Part shown: piece after piece, positions 1-13,383 of the stretch
How positions within the stretch are numbered: the first letter of the stretch is position 1
How the letters are laid out: every line of letters begins with the position of its first letter
Assembly: GCA_001414485.1 (NCBI GenBank)
Contig: LLEY01000008.1
Location: 496,001-560,000 of the forward strand
Length of the DNA: 64,000 nt
Origin: Calycina herbarum
Lineage: Eukaryota; Ascomycota; Leotiomycetes; Helotiales; Pezizellaceae
Direction: 5' to 3'
Made by a program: the position numbers and the translations under genes
The notes under the pieces: generated by a model
The model's database searches: none
What the model saw: the letters and a program-made list of their open reading frames with translations, nothing else
What the model was told of the DNA's origin: nothing

Positions 1-2390
1 AGTGAGAGGCTGCAATCATGATGCACAGTTGTCGGCAGTATTGTACATGCACACGCACATATTGTGATTCTCATTGGGACTGAGGGACGGAGTGCTTGGG
101 CACGGAGACTTAGGTACAGACCTCGTACGACGGCCAATTGGGATAGGAAAATGATGAGGGCATATTGAGGGGTTCTCCCGCCGCTTGACCGCACAACCTA
201 AATGATCCTTCATAAGAATGGAGCCTCGACCGCTCGGTTGAATAGAAGATTGGATTATCCTCTGCTCGGATTTTCCCCGCTGGTATAGGCTTGACAGTGC
301 GAGGCTGTATGCTCATCTCGGAGGACTGGGCAACGGCGAGATGGGATCGTAGTTATTCATGTGGCAGCAAAGATGTCATTCCGCCCCGCCACGATGGACG
401 CATGTCGCACGCACGTTGTCCTGGTATTGGGCAGCTGCACTCGCCACTTCAATGGTAATTGAGTTGTCACGGTGGGTGGTTGTGGCAGACGGGCCAAAAG
501 GCAACGGGGATTCGGTGATGAATGGACAAGTCATGCCTCTTTTGGGCATATGCAACTTTCCATTTGCAAGTGGCTTGCTGTGAGATAATGATGCCAGTAC
601 TGAGTAGGGCTGAGAACCACCAGAGTGCCCTGGACCCTGGATAACGATGCAACTGCGGATAGCCATGGGACCGCGAGCTTGAGAGAGCAGGTGACTGGTT
701 CTTTCGTTCAGTAGCGCTGGAAATCCTGGTCTTATCCTTGTCGCCACCTTGCCAAACCGACGAGATCCATGGAAAGTAAGTAGTTGTGAATTTGCGCATG
801 CCCTTTGGACCCCAAACCCACTTGCAATTCTTAACTTGTAAGGCTAGAGCCAAGGCATTTTCAAAGGCACTTGAGGCTCAAAGGTTGATGTCGGTCGTCA
901 TGTCCCTAACCTCCCAGTAAGGAAGTTGAATGTCTCAGAAGACAGTTGGGGAAGCCGCGTGGTATTCTAAGAATTTTGGCCGGGTGGTGGGGCAAAATAA
1001 ATCTTCGAAGGGGTAAAGGCTAATGCAGCTGCATGCTGTGCACCAGCGTGCAATAGCCGTGAACCCCGTGGCTTGAGTAATGTCCGTAGACATGGGCTTG
1101 AGGATATCGTGAAAAGTACCTAAACCCCACGGCGTTATGAACGGTGAGAGAAAAAAAGTCCACTGATCATTCCACCGAAGCACGCGCCATATGAGGAGAG
1201 CACTAGAGGACCAGCATGACCGAGCCTCATATTGTGCTTCATCTCTTCGTTTGCCTATGAGGATGGCTCCATCTCACGAGAGCCCGAGTGCGAGATCACG
1301 ACCTCCATTCGTGGAAATCAAAATGGGACAAGTTGAACAAGGTCAGAATGAAGCTGATTCATCCCCAACGCCCTCCTTCCTAGGCGAGACAGGTCATCAT
1401 CGTCTTGAAAAGCACCGATCGTACTCGGCGGATATTATGAGGTCCAGTACAATAAAGAAGGAAGGAAGCAGATATTGAGTTGGTCCTTGAACTTTGAAGG
1501 CATTTGCAACAAGGACAAAACAAATAAAATCATATAAATCAAACAATGTAATAAAAGCCGACAAACAATAAAACAAGGCCCGATGATCCATAGCTCGACG
1601 CCCCCGCCCTACGGCAGGGCTTTACGGACGGAAGAGGAGCTTGAGCCTTGGAGGGGTCTGTCTGCTCTCTGCTTCTACTTCCAGTCAGTTCCCTTCCGGT
1701 AATTGTATCTGCAAGGACGAAAAGAGAGGGGATATTCAGGGAAAGGGAGACGTCTCGCCCGAAGAGTTCCTGGTGTGTTCCTGGTCGAGGATTCAAAGGG
1801 CCTCGGACGTTCAAGAAGTCTTCTAAGGTTGCCGTTCGAGTCGACGGGATGGGTTCGACTTCACGATCCACTGTGAGATCCACCATCCATCTCGCACCCC
1901 TCAGGTCTCCAAGAGATACGCCCGCCGCAGGGTTCCAGAGGAGAAGAAGTTCACCATTCCGACAATTCCGCTCGAGTCGAGTGTGACGATACACACACAC
2001 ACCTCGTTTTACTCGAGCCACACGGGTTCAGGGTCGTTGATTCGTCTGGTAGGGAAGGGAAGCTCATCTCGTACTCGTAAGTAGCCCCATGAGCGCTGTG
2101 CTTGAACGTCTCCTTGGTGCCCCGATACTTTGACGGAGGGAGGGAGGTTTTAGGGACCTCTCCGGTCTCTGACGCGCCTACCCTGGCCCCTTCTCCTGAG
2201 GGGTATCTTGTATCGGCCGCCAAAGCCATCCAGCTTGCCCCCTTTGCATCCCCAAAGCTCATTTGCTGCCTCCAGCTGCATTAGTTTTGCAGCGCAGCGC
2301 AGCTCTACTTCTCTGCCTGTATTTCTTTTCCACTTTTCCATCTCATCTACGAAGACTTATTTACCAGCTAAATTATTGATTGAAAAAAAA
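1..2390. other. Gene-free upstream region
   Basis: I see no convincing gene on either strand. Open frames of up to about 160 codons occur (for example on the minus strand around 1539-2021), but they overlap one another, lack conserved motifs and have no clean start context. A short (AC)n run lies near 1990. The segment is probably the distal promoter region of the zinc-finger gene that starts at 3111, or lies between it and a gene outside the window. Confidence 0.5.
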
Positions 2391-3110
2391 AGGTCGGGCC
2401 TTCTCCTTCTACTTATTCCCCTACCAGTAGCCAGGTAGTGCAACTGCAACCTCCTCCACCCCCCTACCTCCTCCTCTACCTACACTACCGCTACCGCTAC
2501 CTCGCACGGCTACTCGCCCTGCCATCATCGGCCCCGTCAGCGCGCCCTGGTACCTCCGTAGATGCAGACTCGCAGACCAGGACCTCCTTCCATTTGCCTT
2601 GGTACTCCTCTCTCCTCCTGACTAGTCTGCTAGTCAGTCGATTGTTGTCTCCCTCTCCTCGAGTCTGTACTGTACTTACCTTTCTCCTTCTTTTCTAGAG
2701 TTTCAATATTTCATATCGTCTATTGCCAGCCATTCCTTGCCTTGAATCCCTCCCCTCCTCCTCCTCCTCCTCCGCCTTCGCCCACGCCGAGGAACTTCCT
2801 CTCCTACGAACTTCGTCGCCGTCTCACGGCTGTGCCAGATCCACCAAGAGCAGGCGTACACTTCCTTCGCGTTTCCGAGTTTCCCTTCGATGACATAAGA
2901 TTTCGCGGGCCCTTTGGAGCACTTTTTTCCTTTCTTGTCTTGTTGTATATGGGATCGTGGTCAACGTCAGGATATCTATGTTTCGCCTGCAAATCTCTGT
3001 TCTAGCTGCCCCTCCGCATATAATTGCCACCGAGACACGCCAAACTCTCGAGATCAACAACCCCCGTCCTTTCAGCTAGTGGCAACCAAGCTCCAAGCGT
3101 AACCGCAATT
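2391..3110 (+). promoter_or_regulatory. Pyrimidine-rich promoter/5' leader of the zinc-finger gene
   Basis: From about 2395 to 2780 the plus strand is strongly C/T-biased, with long CTCCTC-type runs (the CTC repeat near 2755-2770 is the clearest). Pyrimidine-rich tracts upstream of transcription starts are common in filamentous ascomycetes. No canonical TATA box is evident. The ATG at 3111 is the first ATG in the coding frame and lies about 330 bases after the CT tract, which suggests a long 5' leader. Assignment to the downstream gene is by proximity and strand. Confidence 0.4.
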
Positions 3111-5441
3111 ATGGACATACCACAACCTCACAGAGGGTCAAGGGCCTTGGCCCCGCCAGAGATTTATGTACATGAGTCGGCCTCCTATCGAAACTCGAGC
3201 AGATCAAGCTCATACAACTCCTCCTCCTCTACCACCTCTGCCATCCCAATGTCGATACCGAACTCGAGAGAACCTGTCCCTCCACCACTTCCTCCACCCA
3301 AAGATCTTGCCGACATAAAATCAAATGGGAGAAACGGCCCGGATCTTGCGTGGAGTTTTGCGAATCAACGCAACGATGTGGGAAGTTTTGGGTCATCGGT
3401 TGACCCGGGCTCAAGCCTTCACGGAGGTAGCTTTGTGAACAAGAGGGATGGCCGTCCTGAGTATACACGCGGTACCAGTTCGTCGTCCACAATAAAGACA
3501 AGAGGAGACCAAGATCAAGCATACCCTCGCGACGAGGGCTACTCCAGTCTCTCAACTATCAACAACAATGATGGGTCATATAGGTCAGTTTTTATTTTGT
3601 GCTTCTCTTTGTGCAGCAGGGCCAGGCAGTCATTGTCTGCTCAACTCCCAAACGATCCGAGTCTAATGTTACTTCACCCTTCATGGCTAACAATTAATTA
3701 TCCAGGTCCTACCCAGACTCATTATCAGCAAGATCCTTCTCCAGCTCCGTTCACGATACGTTTCAAACGAATTCCCAAGGTTACGACAAGTCCTTGCTGC
3801 TAAAGTTGGATGCTCGAAGATCAGGCGATAACAAAACCCCCCCGCGCGGGTTCTCGAAATCTTCGCCCTTTAGCTCGTCTGCAAATGATGCCTCCCCAAC
3901 TTCCAGAGGCAATCTGGAGCATAGGCACCAATTGAAACCATTGTCCCTCCCTATACTTAGCGGTCGTCCGGGGATGGGCTTCACAGAGAGCCCTATATCG
4001 TTATCGAGATATGGGGACCGAGATATTCCACTGCCATCTGCGATATCTCCCGGCAATCCTTTTCCACGATTTGGGTTACAAACACAATTCGATTATAGGC
4101 CGTCTAGTGAAGCAGAATCTGATAGGTCACCGCATCCATATATTAGAGGATCGGGTAGTAGTTCAGTGCTGAGTCTAGGTGATGATACTTCTAGTGTGAC
4201 TAGTCGTTCAAGAGAGAGTGTGGACCAGAGAGTTTCTCCTGATCATGACGTAGACTTCCCCATGGAAGAGACAGGATCAGGGATTCGACGGCTTTATATT
4301 GATGACCATCGATCAGATCCGTACTCGCCTGGCGCGACTACTGGTCAAAAACGGCGTGCTTCTTCTCCACCCGTAGATGAAGGGCAATCTCTGCATACAG
4401 CTGGGAGTGCCAGTGACCTTTTTCGAAGACGAGAATCAGCATCACGGAGCTCGCCCACCCCACGTTTACATTCAACCAACGGCTCTGTGTCTTCAACGAC
4501 ATCTGTCCAAAGGGCAAGCTCATACACCTCATCTACGTTGTCAATAGCCCCACCGAGTAGTATGTCAAGTATGGGCTCTTATGGTCGTCTTTCTCCCGGT
4601 GGGCTTTCCCCTGGAGGAATTGATTTTATTGACCCTTCCTATGCCCAATCTGTTTTGTTGATTCCCAGTCCGCGAGGACCAGGCTCTAGAACGAATCACC
4701 AACGTACGTTATCTTCCGAAACCCGGCCTCTTATGTCGTCTCGAAAACTTTCAGATGGCATAGGGCAATCACACGGGACGCCAAAAATTCAAGGCATATT
4801 CATGTGTGAATGCTGTCCAAAAAAGCCCAAGAAATTCGATTGTCAAGAAGACCTTGAGTAAGCAACTTGAAGATAATTTCTCGTTATACACTAATCTTTT
4901 TTCTTCTAGAGCACACGAACAAGAAAAACAATATCAATGTGCATACTGCAACAATCGCTTCAAGAACAAGAACGAAGCAGAACGACATCAAAACTCTCTC
5001 CACCTTCGGCGTCATTCTTGGTCTTGTGCCGCACTCTCTGGCTATTCCGCAGCGTTCCACGAATCCTCTAATCGACCTAATGAAGCAGATTCATGCGGTT
5101 ACTGTGGTGAAGACTTCCCCCGTTCCGGAATTTCCTCGCCCTCTGCTTCTAGACCTCAAATTCATGTCGCAACAGATAGGGACTGGGACATGCGAATTCA
5201 ACATTTACAAGAAATGCACAAGTTTGGCGAGTGTAACCACGCGAAGAAATTTTTTAGGGCCGATCATTTCAGACAACATTTGAAGCACAGCCATGCTGGT
5301 ACGAGTGGGAAATGGACAAACATGCTCGAAAATTCATGTATGAAGGATGAGCCACTCCCGGAACCCATCCGAGGGCCCGAAAGGGTTAGTCCTGGTGGTG
5401 TAAGAGTGGCCAGAATTAACGAAGAGGAGGAGAGTCCTTAA
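3111..5441 (+). CDS. C2H2-type zinc-finger protein, probable transcription factor
   Basis: Three exons are inferred: 3111-3583, 3706-4857 and 4910-5441, giving 718 codons. Introns 3584-3705 and 4858-4909 have GTCAGT/CAG and GTAAGC/TAG ends with CTAAC-like branch sites, and both splice in frame. Residues 1 to about 520 are low-complexity, rich in Ser, Pro, Gly and Arg. Near 525-585 comes a Cys/His block: MCECCPKKPKKF, then CAYCNNRFKNKNEAERHQ with a following SLHLRRHSW, the signature of a conserved Pezizomycotina C2H2 family. Further Cys/His pairs follow (CGYCGEDF; CNHAKKFFRADHFRQHLKHSH). The protein is presumably nuclear and DNA-binding; its targets are unknown. Intron 2 interrupts the first finger. 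The start is the first in-frame ATG after the leader; an upstream coding exon cannot be excluded. Confidence 0.85.
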
Positions 5442-7552
5442 GTGTCCACCTCGTGGGCACAATTAATCCTGCTCACTTATATGATCAATTGGCATATGAG
5501 CAGAAGTATACGACAAGAGAACGAACTTGAAAAATATCTAACGGCCGTACACGAGATACCCGGATCGCTGTTTTATCTTTTTTTTCCCCCACTGGCATTG
5601 CTTGCGCTTTTTTTTTCGGTTGAGGTTTGCGCCCAACAAATTCATCGCACCTCTGCTTGTTTCTTTTCAAATAATCTATCTACACACTTTCACGGGGTGA
5701 AATAGCATGAGCATATCAGTTTTTCAGGTTGCATGGCGCTCGGTGTCGTCACATGGACATTGTTTTTTATCCGGCAAGGAAAGACGATTGGCTGGATTTG
5801 CATAGGTTTTGGCGCTCTGCACAACCAGGGGAGGTTGTTTTGACAATTGGATTGGAGCCATTCAAAAAAGGGGAATTTGGCAATTTTAACCAAGGGGTTT
5901 CATCAAAAAATGTGTGGTTACCCAAAGATCTTATTTGGCTTCTTGGGGAGACAGTTTTTTTTTAATTGTGGGAGCAATACTGGAATGGTTGTCTAAGGAT
6001 TGTTTTTGGCACACCATCTTGCGAGTCAAGATTTTTTACTAGTGGGTGCTGCCTAAAATTCAATATTTCGATATGTGTGGTACCTAGAAAGAGTAATAAT
6101 GAGAAATGATATCCTGAGAATTTTAATGATGTGGTTGCGTGGTTTTCGAGCACGCGTGGTTCATGGTGTCATTTGTTCTCCCTTGTTGTGGAAGGTTGCA
6201 CTGTTCTTCTTTTCATTCTGCTTTTCCATGCCCTTCTTCTAGTTGGTCTTTTTTACTTCTTTAGGCTAATCTGTTATTCCTTAGGTAATTTTACCTCTGG
6301 GCTTAGAGGTATAATTATCAGCGTAGGGGGGGGGAAGCTTACATGCCTGTTTAGGTAGTACTCGTCGATGGGATTGGTGGGGTAAGAGTGCGGTAATGGC
6401 GGGTAGGGCAATCTCTCATTCGCCCTGTAAGGCAGAAATGGGTGGTGGTGGGTGTGATGAGGCTGTATTGTCTTTGGATCACGATTGTTGATGGTACGGA
6501 TGGAGGAGTTCTTTAGATTGGCACTGTTTTATGTCAAGACATGATTACTACGAGTGTAGGGTAGTGCCGAAGCTTGTACCGGGGCGGCTTTTTGGGATTC
6601 GAGGTCAAGTCTAATGGGGCATTCTTCTCGGAATCTCTGGTTCATTCTTTGTTTTACATATAATCCTCGGGATAGGCTTGAGGACTTGGTCCAAGAGAGG
6701 TTGTGGGTGGGTTGTTGGTGGTTGTGGTTTAGGTTTGCGGTGTGAGTTGATTGATTGGATTTGTGTACGAAGTTTGACGTTAATTTTGGGTTTTCGATGA
6801 GGGGCTTGTTGGTATTGGTGTTGGTGTTGGAGTTTCCCATTTGGGGACTTTTCGTATGTACTTGCTTGCTGAGTATACGTAAGTTTTGATGCTGTGTTGC
6901 TGGTGGGTTACATACGCACGTAACGTAAACCCTTCCCTTACCTTACTTCCACTGATGACTTACGGGTTTAAGGGTCTAAAAGGCGGAGTTTGAAAAGTAC
7001 AGTGATGGCACCGGTGTCATCTTCGAACTACTTTCCTAATTCATACACAGTACATCACCGAATTTTGGATTGCTGCAATGGTATGTACGTAGTTACGGCA
7101 CAGTGCCGAATAACGGGGAAGCCGGTTGTAGGCCGCCCCGCATTGTATTTCCATGTGGTGTTTCTTTTTCTTTTCCTCTTCTTCCTTGTTCGGATCTCAC
7201 GTTGTGAATGGGAAGCTCGTAAGTTTCCATCTATAAATCGCTTATTAGTCAAATTTGGTGTTGCTTCTTATGGGTTTTGTTTGAGGATCATTAGGGTGAT
7301 TGTCCACTTTGGAATTGTGTTTCAGCACGGGTAGGTGATGCTTTGAGTATGGAGTGCGGGGTTTAGAATCCTTCGTCGCTAGATAGGTACGGGTGTACCG
7401 AGCTTACATAAATCGATCATGATGGGAAGCTTAGTCCCTGGATGTACGAGAACAGCCCTAATTCACGAGATAAAAGACGGCTTGAGATTTCAACCTCGGG
7501 ATACATGAGGATGGAGTTTGAAGATTGACTGATTCCATCGCGAAATCCATAG
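5442..7552. other. 3' flank and intergenic region, no gene seen
   Basis: This stretch holds the 3' untranslated region of the zinc-finger gene and then AT-moderate sequence with T-rich runs (near 5580 and 5955). Small open frames of up to about 110 codons carry no recognisable motif. A short GGTGTT-type microsatellite lies near 6805-6830. No RNA gene was recognised. Confidence 0.45.
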
Positions 7553-7621
7553 GTGGCACATCTTGAAGGATTACCGAAATCTAAACCTCAAGAGCTTGGG
7601 CCTTGGGGTTACAATCTGACG

Positions 7622-8029
7622 ATGATGAATGGAGGATCGTTGAACATATGGCATTTGGATTCTTTATTCCTGGGTATACGGTTATATGTTACGGGTAAGG
7701 TTTTTCTTTTTTTGTCCCCTCATAGGGCAGAAGGATTTGTGGTGGCTGGGTGCACGTTTGATCGCTCTTCCCGCATCGTGAAGGATTCCTTTCTTTTTAA
7801 GAACCCCGAGGGCCATGAGACAGAGAGCTTGTTTTCCACTTCGTTTGACCCAATACAGAACATAATCCTGCCTTACAACCTACATGTGGTGGCGCCGGAG
7901 AATATCGTGGATTTTGAGAAGTGCGATTGGTATGGAATAAACGACGGAAGACATATACGAGGTTTAGTACTGGAGGAGTTTGGGGGAAGATGGAGTTGCC
8001 GATGCATCTACCTGGATACTCTGCACTAG
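7622..8029 (+). CDS. Unrecognised open reading frame, possible gene fragment
   Basis: The frame is open from about 7553 to a stop at 8029; the first ATG in frame is at 7622 (135 codons). Its second half reads like ordinary protein sequence (for example FKNPEGHETESLF and NIVDFEKCDWYGIND), with acidic and aromatic residues spaced as in a folded domain. I recognise no family. Bases just before 7553 (CCATAG) could be a splice acceptor, so the true 5' end may be in an upstream exon. It may equally be a chance frame or a relic. Confidence 0.25.
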   Translation: MMNGGSLNIWHLDSLFLGIRLYVTGKVFLFLSPHRAEGFVVAGCTFDRSSRIVKDSFLFKNPEGHETESLFSTSFDPIQNIILPYNLHVVAPENIVDFEKCDWYGINDGRHIRGLVLEEFGGRWSCRCIYLDTLH

Positions 8030-11000
8030 AACTGCAACATCCAATGCTGAAGTGATGCTTCCAGCATGTGGGGGTCTGTTATTGGGCATGAGGTTGAGGT
8101 CTGCGGGTTGCTCCGTGACATCCTCCTTCATGCGAGGAAGCTTGGGATATGTAGGACCGAGGCTTGCGATGAGGGGAACTAGCAACAGGCTCATTATCGC
8201 TGCATTCGTTGCCGAGGATTTGAGTGCTTGAACTGATAGCTTGGGGAGGTGTTGGATGCAAATATCTAGTGATTCGGTTGGTTCATGAACGGTGAAGGAT
8301 GATATGAAGGGACTGACTCATTGCAATGTTTAAGATCATGAGATAGGAATGTACCCCCCGAGCTAATCTCTCGACCCAGGGTGTGTGTTTTGGGCATTGA
8401 AGATGATGGAAAGCGGGCAAAGTAGAGACAGGCTACAGTGGGAAAATTGTCCAAATTCTTGATGTGCAATGAGTGGAGCGGGGATTTGATTAATCAGGAT
8501 CAAAGAGTCGCACACAACTATTAATCTTGTAGGGCAGGTTGGATTCAAATCTACGTTAAATCCCAGGCTGTTGCGTCTGCATTCGCCTTACCAGATAAAG
8601 GTTTGATAGGCCTTGGAAGTGCCCTGCCAGTCGTTGAACCCCGGGCTTTGCTCTTCGTACACCTCCTTCCATTGCTCCAGAATCCTGACACAATTTTAAC
8701 TATTGTGCGAGAGCATTTAGAAGAATTGAGAATTCAAATTCTCGCTTCTTCTAAACCTTCTTGGAAAAGAGATTTAATTGTTCTAAATGTTTTCGCATAG
8801 TTCTTACTGTATAAAATGCAGGTGTACCTAGAGGAAAACCTGTCTCTCTTACAACGGATTTAATCTTGTGTACTAGGAGGCTGAAGATAACTAAAATTCG
8901 TAGCTTTGGTCACCTGAACCATTCTCGAGTAGTTCTCCCAGTTGTTCATAAATGATTTTCAACGTCCTATCCTCGTATATCCCCGAAGTATTCGATGTGA
9001 CGCATGCGAAATAGGATTATGATCTCTCACTGTTACTCGAATACCACAGCAAGAGGAACTCTCCGCTGAATTTAATCTCGAAAGAATTCTTAAGTTCTAA
9101 ATCAGCTAACCTATCGGGTCTTAAACGAGTTTCAATAAACCAAGTTTTCCTGTGTCAATAAAAGCGACTCGAACTTCAGAAACAAGGCAGAAAAAAGGAA
9201 ACTATTTTGACAATTTCCAGTCAAAGCAATTTCAAATGACCATACCCTCCTCCATTCCGGAAATTCTAGGCATAAAATGCTCCCATAAAGCCCAAGCAAA
9301 CCCCGAAGATATTCATAGAAAGAGGCTGAGCAACTTTAGTCTCGTTCCACGCTAAAGTCTGTGTTTCCAGGAATGATGATGGGATAAAGGGAGAGGGAAC
9401 GCCAAGTGACTCGCGAGTCGCACAGATCATAGGCCTCGAAGTCTAGACTAGACTAGTTTGATGGGATTTCCGTAAGGCTGAACAATTCCAAATTGAAAGC
9501 CCATACTAATTTAGTGTAAAGTTAAAAGTCATGGCCAACACGAGAAATTTGCGAGTCCGATCTTAGCGCCCAATCAGTGCGATACTTGGCTTGGGATTGA
9601 AACTGGCGCCTTTTAGTGCCATTACCTGATTGCCACGGAAAGTAGATTTAGGTACGATTTGGAGGGGTGGGTGTAGTCAAGATTTTGGCTTTCGTCCTTT
9701 GGGGCACTTTGGCGCATGGGTAGGGTACACCCTCTTTCCACTTAATAAAATGCCACCATTCGGGGTTCGATAATTGCCGGTTTTTATTACCGGGAACCTC
9801 AGAGGAGGTGGGGCGTTCTTGGATCGACAGCGAGTTTGATACGCATACTCTGTCTTTACGTGGCGCATTCGAATCTCATATGGAGAACTAGAAGCTAGTT
9901 TCATAAAACCATCGTATAATCTAGGATTGCGTAACAGGAGAACATATTACCACAAGTAGGGGATAAAGCATGTATGAGTTTACTAGGTTGAATTGAAGTC
10001 ACGATACTAAGTCATGGCAATCAGAAGACCAAGTACATGTTGGGTTCCTCATGCATTCGCTTACTACGTCACCTGACGATTTCCCCTTTCTCCGCCAGAG
10101 CTTCGCCTGGACCTCGCATGACAAGTGCTGGAAGGCTGCTCGTAGGTACACAGCAATAGCAACCTACTTTGTAACCCAACCACCTTTCTAACCACAACAT
10201 CCATCACTACTGCAGTGTATCGCATCCCCCTCCTTAATCTCCTCCATCCGATCCTTTCGATTCCCGATCAAGAACACATGGATTTTTAATGGTGAGTTCC
10301 ATGATAATAAAGCTTTGCACCACTTTCGAGCCTCGCTTATTCTAAAGAGATTGCATCTTCATCTTGAGAATCCAACTTATGTATTGACAGTCCATCTCGT
10401 TACATCAAAATGAGGTCCATTGATTAATATTACTTGAATAGAGTTGCAACAACTAATTCAAACAGATCAATCTTTGGTATTTGTAAAAGTACATTGCAAT
10501 ATCATCTGAACAATGTCTATAAAACAAAATTATTCGAAAAAATCTTAAAATAACCAAGTTCAAGAAAGTCCAGAGATTTCAACAGATATTTTACTTCTCG
10601 AATTAAGTTCGACAGAGTTGTACAATTCCACAGTTTGAATAACATATCAGATTCTACTCCTGCTAACCATCCCACGCATCCCTTCCTCACTTGCGCGAGA
10701 TTTAGTCATTGATTCACCTCAGTATATTACCCTTCCAAATCATATTTTCCACTGAATCTTGGAGAATCTTGGAGAATCTTGGAACGGGATGGAAGACTTG
10801 GAGTATGGATCGGTGGTTTGTATCCACGGCTACCCCATGAATCTCACTCATCAGCGGCCTTTTTACGAACGTGGTCCGGTCAACTATTGGACTAAGGATT
10901 GTGTGAGGTCTCGGGGTAACATAGATTTCAACACTATCATTCGAGGAGATACATCAGAATCAGAAATGATAGGAACATTGGAGAATGTTTCGCAATAACT

Positions 11001-13383
11001 ATGCCGGAGAACAATGACCAAGCCCAAAATCCACCAGCAGGAAACAACGCTTTGATACAAGCAGCGTCCACGTGGAGAAACCCCTCTCTTACAGAAGTGT
11101 ATCTGCAACTGGATCGGAAATGAGCTTCTGATGGCTCCTACCAAGCCTGGGGTTCGAGAGAACCGGGTCCTATTCTTCTGGGCACACATGTCCCTCTGGC
11201 ATTGGCGCTTCCAGGCATCGCCGTTCTTTCTCGGAGAGCAGCGAAGACTTCTTGAACTGCTTACCACGGCTCCACGCATTATCCATCCATTCCGAGACCC
11301 ATTAACTCCAAGATGTTATTTTGGGTAAGGTTGTGGAGAATATTGTTCGCGGAACCTGTTGGTGTCTTTAACTGATACGAGCCAATTCAGAAACTGTGAA
11401 CTACGACCTCCCAACTTCTTAGAGCTTTTGAGATTCGAATAGAGGACGGGAATTCGAGTAGGGGTTGGAGACGTCTTGGGGTGTGAGGAAGAGTAGAACA
11501 TCCGGCTCGCACTGTTTGTTTGGTTTGATGGCTGCTGCTATATCCTTGCTTTCCTGTTCTCGATGTCCTCATGATTCGTGTATCCAAGTTCAATGCCGTC
11601 GAGATTGAATCGCGTATCAACTCTATGCTTGAATTCGACGTGTTGATCATCAATTGGAAAACTTGTCTGCGGTGTTGTTAGCATAGGCAGGAATCAATGG
11701 GCGAAGAAAGACACACACACAGTATTGAGCGTTTGATTACTCCACAGGATTTGGATCGCTCGCAGTGGTAGTGGAACCACGGAACCTTCGACGCAGATAT
11801 TGACGCGTCCGCAATCGAGGTTGGCATGAAGCAGATGGTCAGTCGCCCTCAATAAACTCCTAAAAGGCTCAAGGTGCAACTGCTGATATTCTGCGATTCT
11901 CAAGCAAAATGCGGCAGACCAAATGCTTAAATTTCGCAACACGTCATCGCAGAAGGAGGTGTTCGTTCGCGTAGAGGAAAGCCCAAAAATTTATAAAAAT
12001 AGAAATAAAACCGGGCAAAACCTAAGACCCCTCGCGAGGGGTCTCAAGACTCTTTCGAGTCACATGGGGAAACTCTGCCACATAGTGGTTGGTTTATTAC
12101 TCTCCGATAGGCCAATTTTCGTCCATTTTTCCTTGTCCATTGCGATCTCAATTTGATCCGGGCTCCCAGAGCTGACACTACCCAGACGAGTAGACCTAGA
12201 TCCAGGTTCACGAGCACTCCCAGAGTTGACCCCAGTTGTCGATGCCACCATCGCACCACCCGGGCAAGAAACCTGATAATTGATGTAAGGAGTGTCGCTT
12301 ATTGTGGTTATGAAGACATGATGGATTTGTGGGGGGGCTATTTTGGGTCCAGGTACAGAAGGGGGATGGTTACCCGATCTTATTCCAGAACCTCACTTCA
12401 GGTTGAGCCTATCATGGTGACCCACCAAGATTGAATAACACCCCTCACAGCAATCGTGATCTTTCGTACCTCTTTTCAACCATCACCATTAGCAGCACAC
12501 CTTTTAGAAGGCGAAAGGTGTTTTGGTCTTTCAATCGCGACTCCTGGCACCATTTGCATACCGCACGCAAGACTCAAATGAGATCTCTCCCAATACTTCT
12601 GGTGATGCGACTTTCTTCCGTCAGTTTTTAGCTGCGGCTCCAGATCGCGCTTCGAAGATTTGCACAGACGGGAATAGGGAGGTTGCTGGTGGGCTTTTTC
12701 GATACGGCTTGATCGTGCGAGACAGAGTATTGTCCTTGGGTTTGAGGAAGAAGGAATTTCGCCCCCTTGACAAACTGAGAGGAGAACTCTTGGCCACTGA
12801 ATGGCTTTAGGCCTCAAGCAACCATCTGCTAACATTCCTTTCAACTGAGGCAGGTACGATCAGAGGATCTCGGTTAATTTTGAGGCGTTTCGGAGTCAAG
12901 TCGGAGTTGCGGCCCGATTTTATGGATCGTGGGAACTTCAACCACAACCGTCTCTTTTTTCTATGATGCGGCCTTTAGCACCCATTTCCTTTACCTTTAC
13001 TATTCTAAAGAAATGCACAGTAGTTTTGGAAATGTGTTTTTATTTTGTTTTCTATTTATCGACATATCTGACCTGATGATATTTCACTTACACTTAGGCC
13101 ACCAACTGCAAAACCCAAACACTACCTGAAATTCGTTCTGTCAATGCCAACGTATGCCGCAGCATCAAGATGAAATATAGTCATGGGCCAGTCCAAAGGA
13201 AGTGCAGTCCAGCCAGTAACCTTGGACATTGGTTGAAGATTAAGTTGCTTTGGACCTTTTGAGTGAGGCTTGCAGGGAGGGTTAGCATCCTTTCTTCCAA
13301 AATCTGTAGTACTGAGGGATTCAGAGGTAGTCATCTGGGTGAGAGGGCCATCGTTTCCTGGATGCGACTGTATTGGCGTGGTG
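8030..13383. other. Long gene-poor interval
   Basis: More than 5 kb without a gene I can support. Weak open frames exist: plus strand 10789-10998 (about 69 codons from an ATG), 11000-11122 (40 codons) and 12523-12810 (no ATG). They are short, unlinked by convincing introns and unrecognised. A triplicated ten-base unit, ATCTTGGAGA, sits near 10757-10783. A perfect 20-base palindrome is listed separately. AT-rich segments around 10270-10650 look non-coding. Confidence 0.45.
12025..12044. repeat. Perfect 20-base palindrome
   Basis: The bases read AGACCCCTCGCGAGGGGTCT, identical to their reverse complement, and are GC-rich inside an AT-richer surround. The sequence could form a cruciform/hairpin or be a dimeric protein-binding site. 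No gene starts within 1.3 kb on either strand, so a promoter role is not obvious. Confidence 0.6.

Noticed and set aside
1539..2021. 160-codon minus-strand frame near the window start
   Set aside because: Overlaps other frames of similar size on the opposite strand; composition and motifs give no support.
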